Assembly (NCBI GenBank): GCA_039000515.1
Contig: JBCFYV010000001.1
Span: 53,996,410-54,060,409, forward strand
Reading direction: 5' to 3'
DNA length: 64,000 nt
Origin: Timema cristinae
Taxonomy: Eukaryota; Arthropoda; Insecta; Phasmatodea; Timematidae
Below are positions 47,561-59,520 of the stretch, piece by piece (within the stretch, counting starts at the first letter, position 1; every line of letters starts with the position of its first letter). Position numbers and translations under genes: made by a program. Under the pieces are notes generated by a model that was not told where the DNA came from, searched no databases, and was given only the letters and a program-made list of their open reading frames with translations.

Positions 47561-47907
47561 TCAAGTGACGCTATGTGCACTCAAGGCGTGGAACAAAGAA
47601 GGGGGAGCAGAAGTCTAGAACACACTCGGTTCGCCTCTGCCTTTTTCAAAAGGTGCGCCCAACCATAGCTCAGATAGTCTTTGTACACTGTCGCTAACGT
47701 GCATTTGATCTGCGCATATCATTCCTCTTCTTTTTGGGGGCGGGAGAGAGGGGTTCGGCGAGGAATTGAAGCCAGGCCTCATCAGAGAGATGCGTGTTTG
47801 TGACTTTGAGCGGAGTGGAGCACGTCCAAGGTCGGGTCAACTGGGGCACAAGAGGGGAGCCAAACGTTCTCTTCTTTTCATCTAAGATATGTTGTAACAG
47901 GGTTACT
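46641..47907. mobile_element. 1.26-kb insertion with GTAACCC/GGGTTAC ends (possible solo LTR)
   Basis: Units 1 and 2 run straight through this point (TTTTATCAAATCATATATTGATC). In unit 3 the DNA from (T)GTAACCCACCCC to AACAGGGTTAC is inserted, with a run of T on each side that could be a 4-5 bp target duplication. The ends are a short inverted repeat. Inside are a (TA)n tract at 47,527-47,558 and a 67-codon open frame (47,183-47,386). Size and ends suit a solo LTR, but no coding region identifies the family. Confidence 0.5.
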
Positions 47908-50900
47908 TTTTATCTAACCATATATTGATCACCGACTAGATTACTTTCCCTCCCATGAAGTTTCCAAGTGGAATCTATTTCACAAGAGACATGCATCTCA
48001 TTCATCTAGAGTAAACTGCAAATTATTATTAGTTATTGTAAGATATCATGCGTGTTAATCAAACGTTTCCTTCGCTGTACAGTTGTTCGGACATGTTTAT
48101 ATTGGTAGCCATTAGAAGAAGAGGAAACGATTAGAATACTTGTAATTGGATTTAAATGGGAGCTAGTAAAACATAGTCAATAATCATTATTTATTAAGTT
48201 ATTTATCATATTTTAAATTAACTATAAAGGTACAATATTACATATGATATATTCTTATGTTCCATCTCTATTGAAAACTGATAGTTTCATTAAAGTATTT
48301 ATTCTTTCTCGTCAAAGAGAAAATATTTTAACTCAATTTTGAAAATTGTTACCTCTTGATTTTGATGAATCTTTAAGTTTTATGTATCTGAACCTCTGAA
48401 CTATTATTATTAATATTATTATCACCTAGTCTTACTACCCGTTCAGATTATACGCACTTACGCTAATGTGGAATGGTAGGGTGATTGTGAGATGAAATGA
48501 AGGACCTACAGTTTAACGTGGAATCCGAATCACGGTAAAGGCCTGGCATTCCCCACATTCACAAGATGTCTTGTCAGAGGTGAAGGAAGGGTTTGCTAAG
48601 CATATAAATCTGTGCCGGGACCGAGGATTGAACCCCGGACCCCAGCACAGAAGTCCGACACCTTACCCCTAGACCGCCAGGTCACCTACAACCTCTGAAC
48701 TAGGAAGAGTAGATTTTGAAAATTTGTTTGTCTGTCCCTGAACACAGATCTGGAACGGTTGAATTGATTTTGTTCAATCTTGATATTTATATATGGCTAT
48801 CTATACCTACGGATTATTTAATTTTCAACCCTAGTCTTTAAGCCAGAGGTTTCATTCCAGTCGATCACCGTCAACCGGACAACTTTCAGTAGATCACGCA
48901 ATAAAGCCAATTCGTCATTAAAAGTCGATTTTGAGTTTTCTAGGCTCGCAAATATTTAAAGTATTATTAAATAATATTTGAATGTCACCAAAGAGAGCTT
49001 TATATCGGTAATGTTATAAGAAAATTAAATAGTTTAATATAAGAATGTATATTTTATTTATTATATATGTTTTTCTATAAAGGAGGGGACATTAGTTTAT
49101 TAGGAGATTGAATTATATGATTAAATATAAAAGGTAGAGGTATAAGGAAAAACAAAACTAAGTGGGAGATCAAGGTATTTTTGATCAGTATATAAGTCTA
49201 TTGGGAATCAAAAATGATGCCGATCATTGCTTTAAACTAATAGTAGTTTAAAAATAAGGGATTTTGATAGTTCCAAATTTTTCTAAAATAGATTAAACTA
49301 TTTTGGTTAAAATAGATATCTAGGGAATACTTTATTTGACCTCCTAATTAACAAAGAATAGTTGTTTTTCTGAAAAAATTCTGTTATGTTAGTTTACAAA
49401 TCAGGCCTTTTTTAAATTTTTGGAATTATTTTAAAATTGGATTAATTATTCGATTCAAATAAATATCTGGCAAGTTTTTTTACAATACAGTTAATTTAAT
49501 CTTTTTTTTTAAATGTTAGTTTTATATTAGTTTACAAATGATTAGTCTGAAAAATTTAATTTAAAAAAACAGCCATCACGACTTTTGTTTCAAATTGCTA
49601 TTTGGGGCATATTTACTAGGATAAATAAAATTCTATATTGATTTTTCTTGGGTGAATATGAGCTATGTAATAAAAACTATATTGGAGTCCTATACAACAT
49701 ATCTTTAAATAAGAACTACTCGTTTAGAAAATAAATATACATATTTTTTTGACCTATATAAATTATGTTAGGAGCTAGATAGTTAAAACACCTCCTATCC
49801 CACATGCCTTAGTGTGAGTACAGTTCCTCTATTGTTACAATTTTTCTCTACTTTTCCACCTTATTACATTTATTATGATACATTCGTTATCATTGTATTT
49901 TTAAATAATTTTGGTTATTCACTTTTAATTATGTATTTATTTGAACATAATACTATAGTTGATTGCTTTATGTGCTACCGTTTCTATTATAGCGTCATAG
50001 AGAGAGTAATTTTTTTTTCACTTTTTAAAAGTTACCAAATTGCTTTATTTTTTACAAAGTTATTCTAAAATATTGCTTTGTAGGTATTATTAATCAAATA
50101 TGCTAGTTAGCTATCTTAGTGAGAAAGTTTTTGATAAACAATTTTATATCACACATAACTAATCTTGTCAATTAACAAAGATAATATTCAATTTATATCT
50201 ACATTTTCAGTATAAAGCAAAATATAATTGGAATAACTACAAAAATTAAAAAAAAAACTAGGTGAATTATTAATACAAATTTATTCTTCAAACGAGTTAA
50301 ATTACAAATGAGATCCAGTCCAGCACATGTGCTCAGAACATATACGTTTGTAGACAGTCCTGTTTATTTCTTATTTCAATATTCTGAAAAAAAATGTATG
50401 TGTATAAGATTAAAATAATTGATAAAGTAAAAATTGATGGTGAGGATGGTAAGATTAGAAGCGAAAAAGTTGTCAAATTTTTTTATTTTATAACTTATAT
50501 TTTTTTTAAAAGTTTTTACTAAATAATTATAACAGGGTTCTTTAATATCTTTGGTGTAAGTGTCCCTTATAATATTGTGAATTTCACTATTGTGCCGTTT
50601 TTTATTTAAAACACACACTATATTATAAAAGAGCAGAAAAGTTCGAGTCTTGTGGTTACTGACTATATCGATAATCTTGCATATCCTTAAATAAAATATA
50701 TAAAGTATCTTATTGTGTGATATATAGTTATATAGAAATATGTTTAATTTAAAAACACTAACATATAATCAGCTCACTCTATAAATAAATTTTTATTTAC
50801 CAGTTGAAAAATTAGCTTAATTTACTTGAAGTTATTCATAAACCAATAAATGTGTTTTGAAACGTTTACTTTAACAGATAATGTATAATTTAAAAACGGT

Positions 50901-50940
50901 TTTATCAATTTAGTGAAATTTTAATATGCTTCATAACAAT
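47908..50940. other. Intergenic repeat block between G3 and G4
   Basis: Colinear with 18,840-21,720 and 27,595-30,006. It contains the SINE listed next. No gene recognised; short AT-rich frames such as 49,814-50,068 are not credible. Confidence 0.55.
48391..48702 (-). mobile_element. tRNA-derived SINE with 13-bp target duplication
   Basis: The body 48,404-48,689 is flanked by AACCTCTGAACTA (48,391-48,403 and 48,690-48,702). On the minus strand it starts with a tRNA-like head: A box TGGCGGTCTAGGGGTAAGG and B box GGGTTCAATCC. It ends in an (AAT)n-type tail. Units 1 and 2 lack it (GTATCTGTA(C/T)TT(A/C)TGAACAAG), so insertion followed duplication. Related copies are at 57,466 and 63,153. Confidence 0.85.
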
Positions 50941-51009
50941 TTAATCCAAGATGAAATTCAAGGAGCATAAACCTATTAACGGCAACACGCTTGCACAAAA
51001 CTTTCATGT

Positions 51010-51120
51010 ATATTATTGTAATAGTACACTATCGAGGTGTAGGAAGTCACCAAAGTAAATACATAAACGTATTGCTCAGGTTTCTAAACATAAGTCAAAT
51101 ACAGATTTATACAGCTTAAC
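51010..51120 (-). other. Candidate terminal exon of G4
   Basis: A block kept in all units, with ATGTTTAG and CCTGAG acceptor-like sites. One frame reads GDFLHLDSVLLQ then TAA. Splicing at the stronger site would instead give only two residues before TGA. Either choice ends the protein here. Confidence 0.3.
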
Positions 51121-51280
51121 GAAGCTTGTAATTAACATTCCTTTCTCTTATTTAAAAATAAATAAACCCAAACAGATTTGAATAAGTAGTTCTAGTGAGG
51201 TCTACACTAAACATTTTAATCATTTTACTATATTGAAGTTTGGTATGTTTATATTGTAAAACATGATATAGATCTCTTAC

Positions 51281-54200
51281 CTGGAAAATTAACGTAAATC
51301 TTCAATGATTTCTTATCTTCAGCAACCTAAAACAAACATGAAAACTAGTCTAAAATTTAGTGGTTTTTCCAATAAAAAAAAACTCTCTTGCTTATATAAA
51401 GTAAAAGGAGGCTTTCAATGTCGTTTAATAATTTAGTGTTGACTAAAATACATTGTTCCAAAGGTTTGATCCAGATCAACCATTGCATTGACCATATTAT
51501 AGTACATATACCAGAACCTTACCATCTGTCTTGCTGACTCTGCCAGTTTGACCAGAATGTTGACCGAGGTCAGCCAAGGTGTCAACATCGTACTCATACA
51601 ATGTGCATGCCTTCAAACCCGTAATGTTGTGGTACAGTTTGTTGGCAGAGTTGATGGAGTATTTAACTTGACTTGTCTCCGAGTTAGTCCACGTGACGTT
51701 ATAATTGGTAGTGCACTTGTTATTGTAAGTATTGTTCCACGCGATGTTAAGTGACGTGTCTGTCTTACTTTCGACTTTCAGATATGTGACTTCCTTAGGT
51801 CCTGAAATGTTCAACAGGGTTAATATTGGGCCGAGAATCCACCGTACTTATAGACACAACCATTAATAATAAGGGGATCTTATTGGAAATTATATGGTAT
51901 TGATTCAATTTGTTTATAATTTTTAAAAACCAAATTAAAATCTCTTTTATTCTCAAAACAAGATTACAAATACTTAAGTTTGTAGTTATAAACTTTTCCT
52001 TAGAATATCTAGGTATTCCTAAACTAATGTTAAATATTAAATAAATAAATATATATAAGATACATTATATATCCTTTATTCAATTAAATCATATTACAAC
52101 TGAATATTTAGCTGCTAATGTGTGTACTTTTTATAAAATCATAAAAGTAATTTAATTCTAAATTATTGAGGATATGATAATGAATTGTAAACTTTTTAAC
52201 ACTCAATTTATTTTGAATCAATTCTCACTGTACTTGCTGAATAAGTTAGTTTCAAACATAGCTTTCAAGTGATAGGCCTCCTCTTTTTACAACAAGTACT
52301 CACGTTTAGTAAACCCTACAGCTATGTCTACATTTTTAGTTTTATTAGTTTTTCACACTCATTTTCCTTATTGTGTATACGTTGCAGGATAACTATAGCA
52401 GAATAACCTCTTTGTGAGAAGCCTAGAATTTTTTTACTAAACGCCACCCTTTTGTCGAAAAGGCGTACTTACCTTAGTTAGGGCCTTCATTTTTCAATAC
52501 GGCTAGAGACCTACAGCCTTGTTGGTTGGGAAAAATTTGACCACATGCCTTTGCATCAGGTCACAATTAATATGATAGCGCTCACTGTCTATGAATAAGG
52601 GTTTTTGAAACACGTTTCACAACATAAATATAGTCTGAATATAAATACATACGGGTCCTGAAGCTTATGGAGACATTATGCGAGTAAAGATGGTAATTGG
52701 TGTTGATAGCGGAGACTTTAACAGTGTAGTTCGTGCATGTGTCAATGTTTTCGTCGGCACTGTAAGATAGATAACCTGTCGTAATGTGGAAACAATGTTC
52801 TTTAGTCTCTCCCAACTTAGTCCAACACACACAGTACCTGCAATCAATGTAAGTAGTGAGGAATATTCATGGGACGATACATGATCTTTGGTAATTGTAA
52901 AAATAAACAACAGAAGGTGACGACTAAATTTGGAATAATCTATTTTATTTGATTAGGGTGCTAGAATATTTATAATTCATACAAACATATATGGACCCGC
53001 ACACACATGTAAATAATGTGAATACAAATTATACATTATTAAGCTAGGCGTATAATCTAAATGGGTAGTGATCTGCAGTGAAAAGCATCACCTAATTGAG
53101 CTACGTCAACCCAAGTACAAAATAGTACCTTTTATGTAAAGAACTCTTATAATATTTAAATTGAAAAATGACACTAGATGACACTTAGATTGCTCAGTGC
53201 TAAGAACATTGGTGGATTAAGTTAATTGACCCGGGTTTTGTGCCCGTGTTTATATGTTATTTTTCATTTCAATGTGTATGGTATTTAGATGCGGATATAA
53301 GAGTTATTAAAAACTTTAATAGTTTGGCTGTTTATTCAATCAATCTATAATCAAGAATGTAATAGATACATTCCACCATGCCAATTGAGACAAATACATT
53401 TGATGAGCTAATTGTAGCTCTTGTATTATATAAGATTTGGTTATGAATATTTTTTGTTTGTTACCATCAAACGCCTTAAGCATTTAAATTCCCTCACCTA
53501 TTGATGCAGGTCATATCTGACGGTGCCTGCCACCTAAGTACAAAGTAGAAACCACCGTCGTAGCCAAGAACCAAATTGTGGATTTGCTCCAACACTTGAA
53601 TAAAATTATACACTATTTAGTCACATTTTAATTTGCATTTCATGAATACATTCATAGATAAAAACATCTGTATTTATTTTTATTTAATGATATATATATG
53701 CATTAAAATATAGTTTAATTCAGAAATATAAAATAAATAAATACATGATTAAATAGTTCCACTTTTAGCTAACTCTCCCACGTAAATTCTAAATAAAATA
53801 TAACAATCAGAACCCAAACCGTTAATGAATCACACACATATGGAAAAGAAAAAGAAACAGAGTTTCCTTAACAATATGTTGGTATCCAATAAGTTTTTGT
53901 AGGTGAACACGCTACGCTATCTACTGGGTTAAAACGTTGACTGAATATATACCATCTCAAAGTTTGGCTCATACCTCAATATAGGTATTATATTGTACAA
54001 GAACACGGAATACTTAACATATTAGTTTTCAAACAACTTTTAAATGCTGACTTTAATTCTTAATTTATGTTTAAAATTTAGTCTTCTCTTTTACATTATT
54101 TTAAATAGGATTGAATATTGTTTTAACCCCCAAAGTGATCATATTAAACACATGATAAATTATACAAGTGTCACCGAGACAATCGAAAACAGTTTCTAAA

Positions 54201-54416
54201 CTAGAAAAGCTGAATACAAAATCACCATTATATGCAGAATATGAGTAACTTCTCAATATGTGAGTTAGTAGTATTCACAGTAGTCTAAAATAATGTGCTC
54301 CATACTTAAAAATCAATTCACATCTTACCATATCCTGTGCAATCTGCAGCGAACCCAGGACCCGCAAATAAGACTATCAGAATCACACAGCAATATGGCC
54401 ACATCTGCATTAACAT
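51281..54416 (-). CDS. FN3-domain secreted protein, copy G4 (intact through exon 4)
   Basis: Exon 1 is 54,329-54,416 (signal peptide: MLMQMWPYCC, hydrophobic VILIVLF, then GFAADC). Exon 2 is 53,498-53,594. Exon 3 is 52,653-52,837. Exon 4 is 51,523-51,801 (279 nt). A possible exon 5 is 51,281-51,316 (36 nt, LKIYVNFP). Donors and acceptors are canonical and the phases 1-2-1-1 agree at every junction. Domain 1 (exons 2-3) has WQAPSDMTC, YCVCW and CTNYTVKVSAINTNY. Domain 2 (exon 4) has VTYLKVESKTDTSLNIAW, NVTW and NITGLKACTLYEYDVDTLADLG, a clear FN3 E-F-G pattern. There are at least five N-glycosylation sequons. Length is about 230-250 residues. The product is predicted to be extracellular. No transmembrane segment is seen. 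Ligand and role are unknown. Confidence 0.72.
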
Positions 54417-54594
54417 TACAATCGATAATTTATCACATACACCACTGATATTAACATCATTCAATAACTGTTTATCTAATTTACTAGCAACATTACTTAT
54501 TTAGATGTCTTCCATAATATGATGTATCATACTAACACATTATTAAAATAGTTTCGAAATTATATATTATAAGCACATAGAATATTTAGCTCAC

Positions 54595-54726
54595 CTGTGA
54601 TATTTTTGTCCACTTCTCAAATCAAAACCACACCTACAGAATAATACGTGTATCAAACTTTAAACGAAAATAATCGTTCTGGGTTTAGGTTAGAACTTTA
54701 CAAATAAGTAATGAACATATTTATAT
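54595..54726 (-). promoter_or_regulatory. Non-coding first exon and TATA-like motif of G4
   Basis: The donor GTGAGC adjoins 54,595. TATTTATAT (plus strand) is at 54,718-54,726. Confidence 0.45.
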
Positions 54727-54917
54727 CAGGGATTTAACTCGTGTGATTCTTTGTTGGTTTTATGGGGCTTAATAATTGTAATTAGTATATGTCGAGATTA
54801 AATCATGACGTTTAAATATGATTGATAATCATAAATGGCCATTCCAGAGTAATACATTATTTATAAATTTCCTCAGAAGTTTATTTGTTAATAAACAGGT
54901 ACACTCTGGTTGCTCTG

Positions 54918-55052
54918 GAAAATAGAAGTATTAGGCCTACCTTGACGGATTGCACAATGACCACGTGTTCATAGCAGTGCTTACCAGGTTTGCCAGGTCT
55001 GTCATGGACCCCCATAGTGTTACTTTACATGCGGTGGCTGTTAATAATTTTG
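54918..55052 (+). other. Conserved plus-strand exon-like block, divergent from G4
   Basis: Counterpart of 5783-5903, with the same GTAAGTG donor and the readable HVFIAVLT and HAVAVNNFG stretch. An extra AGGCCT-like insertion (TATTAGGCCTACC) puts a TAG just upstream, so the exon start proposed for G1 would not work here. Confidence 0.28.
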
Positions 55053-55667
55053 GTAAGTGATATGTTTGACATAGTACCATTGTTAAGTGAAAATAAAGCT
55101 GAAGGTGTTAAAAGAAAATAAAGCAGAACGTTTTAAATGAAGATAAATCATAAAGTGTTAAATGAAGATAAAGTATAAAGGGTTTGTAATTATTTTTAAT
55201 TGTTTGTAGGTGATTGATATATTCTATATAATATATTATAGGCTAATAAAAGGAGGTGTTTGTCTATAGTGTGTGTGTGGTTTTTTGTTTGTTTGTTTGT
55301 TTGTTTGTTTTTTGTTTGGGATACTCAACCAAATCTACGGCAAGCAGATATCTGAAATTTTTACCATAGATGGGTGGAAGGGGGAATGCACCTCAAAGCC
55401 AGATTTCTAAATATGTTTTTAATTAGGCTATTTTTAACAAATCTTTGAAGTAGTCATAGACAACGCCATGTGGGATTGCTAGTAGATAATATGTAAACAA
55501 TTAAATTTCAGAAGAGTCCTCCTTGTGCATTTTGTATTAAAATAAAATGTGTCCTTGAGATAGGGTTACAAATTTACGTATACCCGCCTCATTGATACCA
55601 AAATCTGCCTAATTTTTGTTAGCTTTCAGAAACTTATGAGTACTGATATAGAAACCGGCCACGTGGT

Positions 55668-55855
55668 TTACTGATCATCACTCTTGGCTACGAGCCTAGG
55701 GGTTCCATGTTCGATTCTCATATGGTATTATGTACATTTTTCCCTTGAGGTTAGCTATCCTTAGGGCCAGTAGAGTTTTGTTGTTTATTGTTAATTCACA
55801 CGTTCGCCGAAATTCAAGCGCTAAACAGAAACGTGGTCAGATGATGAGCTCTAAT
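55668..55855 (+). mobile_element. tRNA-like SINE, uninterrupted copy with the empty Gypsy target
   Basis: Matches 6533-6724 and then 15,102-15,114, giving the pre-insertion sequence of the Gypsy target (GATG at 55,843-55,846). Similarity to unit 1 ends at about 55,856. Confidence 0.5.
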
Positions 55856-56263
55856 CCATTCACAAGATTTCCGCCTCATCGGCGCGAGCTGTTCTGCTCA
55901 ATTTTAACTTATCTCTACTTTGTCCACTCTGCTGAGATCTTCTGCACAGAAGAACCAATCAAATCACATTATCAGCCATGTAAAACTAGTACACATGTGC
56001 ATATGACAGCGCATGCGCTGTAGAGCTCATAGACAGCTTCGCTGGCCGTAATGAGCAGTTTTAAATAACTCATTAGGGGCCATACATGTACTACGTAATG
56101 CAATTTTAGGCTTTTTTTTACCCCCTCCCAACATAAGGTTTTGGCAACCCCCTCCCCTCTTTAGTTACGTAACGCTTACAGTTTCGACTATAAAAAGCAC
56201 TCTTTCCTCAACGTCATTTTCGAATGGGCTTTTTTTTTTAGAATAGTTATTGTGGAAATCCAA
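55856..56263. other. Unit 4-specific DNA with a TACGTAA MITE-like repeat
   Basis: No gene. 56,070-56,180 (GGGGCCATACATGTACTACGTAATG ... TTAGTTACGTAACGCTT, with C-rich runs) is an inverted-repeat patch. A related one occurs at 60,505-60,630 (GGGGTCATCCATAAACCACGTAACGC ... GTATTACGTAACAC). Confidence 0.45.
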
Positions 56264-56477
56264 CACCTTAGCTCAGTCGGTAGCGTGTCTGCCTACTGAG
56301 CTAAGAATACCGGGTTCGATTCCTGTCATGGCCGAACATTTATCATTGGTTAAATGTGGTGTTTACCCTCTCACATTGATAAATTTACTGTCGGGGACTG
56401 GATGTTGTTCCTGTACTGGTCTTAAGTTAGATTTTAAGGCATTTGAGGCAACGACAGTCCTAGGCAGTTGGTGGTGG

Positions 56478-56515
<38 letters not shown>

Positions 56516-56520
56516 AATAA
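56264..56520 (+). mobile_element. tRNA-derived SINE with (AT)n end
   Basis: CTTAGCTCAGTCGGTAGCG (A box) and GGGTTCGATTCC (B box, about 56,321-56,332) form a tRNA-like head. A non-tRNA body follows, then (AT)n at 56,482-56,513. The head does not fold as a complete functional tRNA (no acceptor partner in the body). Confidence 0.7.
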
Positions 56521-57239
56521 CTAACTGAACCGGACCATAGGCTGGAAACTGTGATATATGTAAAGTAAAGTTACTGTGAGGTGTATGAGGGGAGGGGAGG
56601 ACCTGTCGAGTTCCGATGGACGGGTGTCAGTCGGTTACTGAAACCTAAATAACCGTAAAATGCCGTCTACAACTGTAGATCATAGTTTTATTTGACTATG
56701 GAAAACACGTTAGTACTTCTGCAAATAAATGAACTGATAATTAAAAATTGAATTAAACACTTTTTAGTATATTAACTATTTAATTTGATTTATTTTGTTA
56801 ATTCAAACATTTTTTTATTATTGCTTGGTTTATAAACTAAAACTTCATTACGTTACGCTAGCCTAATCTCCCCTTCCCCCATGTTACGCAGCGAAACGCT
56901 AAGATGGATCTTCTTCCTCCCCTCAATTGCGTTACATAATACATGTATATACCCTTAATGGAGGGCGTGAGTATTGATGTTTTGGATTGTGCCACGACAC
57001 AGCGCTATAATTTGAAAATATCCAACGGGAGAATAATCTGGAATATATGAATATCTAATAAAAATTAAAATATGGTGACAATCAGCTGTTTTAAGTTAGC
57101 GTTGCAATGCATCATGGGTCAATACAAATAGTTTAAATTGCTGCTCTACTCAAGCATATTCTGCTTCCTATTTTAAGTGAACGTGTGAATAAAGATTTAG
57201 ACTTAAGTAGGTTTAAGTGTTTCTACTGGTTCCACCCCA

Positions 57240-57465
57240 TCATACACATTATCACCACACCATCATATTCACTATCACCATCACATCATTCACTATCTCC
57301 ACCATATTCACTATCACTACCATATTCACTGTCAACATCATATTCACTGTCACCATCATATTCACTATCACCACCATATTCACTCTCACCATCACCATCA
57401 TACTCACTATGCCATCATATTCACTATCACCATCATACTCACTATCACCATCACACTCACTATCA
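57240..57465. repeat. 18-bp minisatellite, unit 4, first part
   Basis: Same family as the other four loci, here interrupted by a SINE. Confidence 0.88.
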
Positions 57466-57742
57466 TTATTATTATTAGCACCGCGTCTTACTACCCGCTC
57501 GGGTTATACGAACTTACGCTAATGTGTAATGTTAGGGTGATTGTGAGATGAAATGAAGGACCTACAGTTTAACGTGGAATCCGAACCACGGTGGAGGCCT
57601 GGCATTCCCCACATTCACAAGATATCTTGTCAGAGGTGAAGGAAGGGTTTGGAAATCAGATAAATCTGTGCCGGGACCGAGGATTGAACCCCGGCCGCCA
57701 GCACAGAAGTCTGACACCTTACCCCTAGACCACCAGGTCACC
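57466..57742 (-). mobile_element. tRNA-derived SINE inserted in the minisatellite
   Basis: Same SINE as at 48,404-48,689. The minus-strand head has TGGTCTAGGGGTAAGG and a GGTTCAATCC B box, and the tail is (AAT)n. The flanks CACTCACTATCA on both sides could be a target duplication, but the minisatellite itself would give the same match. Confidence 0.8.
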
Positions 57743-59392
57743 CCACTCACTATCACCATCATATTCACTATCACCATCATATTCACTATCACCCTCATAC
57801 TCACTATCACACACATATTCACTATCACCTTCATACTCACTATCACCCTCATACTCACTATCACCATCATATTCACTATCACCATCATACTCAATATCAC
57901 CCTCATACTCACTATCACCATCATATTCACTATCACCATCATACTCACTATCACCCTCATACTCACTATCACCATCATATCACTATCACCTCATACTCAC
58001 TATCACCATCATATTCACTATCACCATCATACTCACTATCACCATCATACTCACTATCCCATCATATTCATATCACCATCATATTCACTATCACCATCAT
58101 ATTCACTATCACCATCATATTCACTATCACCCTCATTACTCACTATCACCATCATATTCAATATCACCATCATATTCAATATCACCATCATATTCAATAT
58201 CACCATCATATTCACATCACCATCATATCACTATCACCATCATATTCACTATCACCATCTATCACTATCACCATCATATTCACTATCACCATCATATTCA
58301 CTAATCACCATCATATTCACCATCACCATCATATTCCCTATCACAATGATATTCATTATCACCATCATATTCACTATCACCATCATATTCATATCACCAT
58401 CATATTCACTATCACATCATATTCACTATCACCATCATATTCACTATCACCTCATACTCACTATCACCATCATATTCACTATCACCATCATATTCACTAT
58501 CACCATCATATTCACCATCACCATCATACTCACTATCACCATCATATTCACTATCCACCATACTTATCACTATCACCATCATATTCACTATCACCATCAT
58601 ATTCACTATCACATCATATTCACATCACCATCATATTCCTATCACCATCATATTCACTTACACCATCATATTCACTATCACCATCATATTCACTATCACC
58701 ATCATATTCACTATCACCTCATATTCACTATCACCCATCCATATTCACTATCACCATCATATTACTATCACCATATATCACTATCACCATCATTCACTAT
58801 CACCTCATATCCTATACTACTCACTATCACCATCATATCACTATCCCATCATATTCACTACCACCCTCATATTCACTATTACCCTCATACTCACTATCAC
58901 CATCATATTCACTACCACCCATATTCACTATTACCATCATATTCACTATCGCATCTTATTCACTATCGCCATCATACTCACTATCACCATCATACTCACT
59001 ATCACCATCTTACTCACTATCACCATCTTACTCACTATCACCATCATACTCACTATCACCATCTTACTCACTATCACCATCACACTCACTATCACCATCA
59101 TATTCACTATCACCATCATATTCACTATCACCCTCATATTCACTGCCATCCTCATATTCACTATCACCATCAGCATCATATTCACTATCACCCTCATATT
59201 ATTCACTACAACCTCAATTCACTATTACCTCATACTCTATCACATCACCTCATACTCACTATCACATCACTTCATACCCTATTACCCTCATACTCTCTAT
59301 CACCATCACCCTCATACTCACTATCACCATCACCTTCATACTCACTATTACCCTCATATTCACTATCACCATCATCATCATCATTATCTCAT
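57743..59392. repeat. Expanded 18-bp minisatellite, unit 4
   Basis: About 1.65 kb (roughly 90 units) of ATCACCATCATATTCACT and variants, several times longer than at the other loci. Scattered one- and two-base slips break the phase. The 588-codon open frame across it is a by-product, encoding ITIIFT repeats and, after slips, HYHHHI repeats. Confidence 0.93.
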
Positions 59393-59520
59393 CGGGACAT
59401 GGAAAAAGCCTCCTCTGATTGGATGCACGATTAGAAATATACATTTGGACATCTTTTGGGCAGTGGTATATTGATACTAGATAATATTTCCACAAAATTA
59501 GTTTACGAGTGATGTGGCTA
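59393..59520. other. Right edge of the tandem array
   Basis: CATCGGGACATGGAAAAAGCC to GTTTACGAGTGATGTGGCTAA still matches 18,380, 27,150 and 46,195. After about 59,520 the match ends. Confidence 0.6.

Noticed and set aside
56264..56335. A genuine tRNA gene
   Set aside because: Only A and B boxes are convincing. The acceptor stem has no partner and the sequence runs on into a SINE body with an AT tail.
57240..59392. Possible CRISPR array
   Set aside because: The repeats are directly contiguous with no unique spacers, and the genome is eukaryotic.
57668..59434. 588-codon open frame on the plus strand
   Set aside because: It begins in a SINE and then translates the 18-bp minisatellite in shifting frames. 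A stop-free repeat gives open frames by default.
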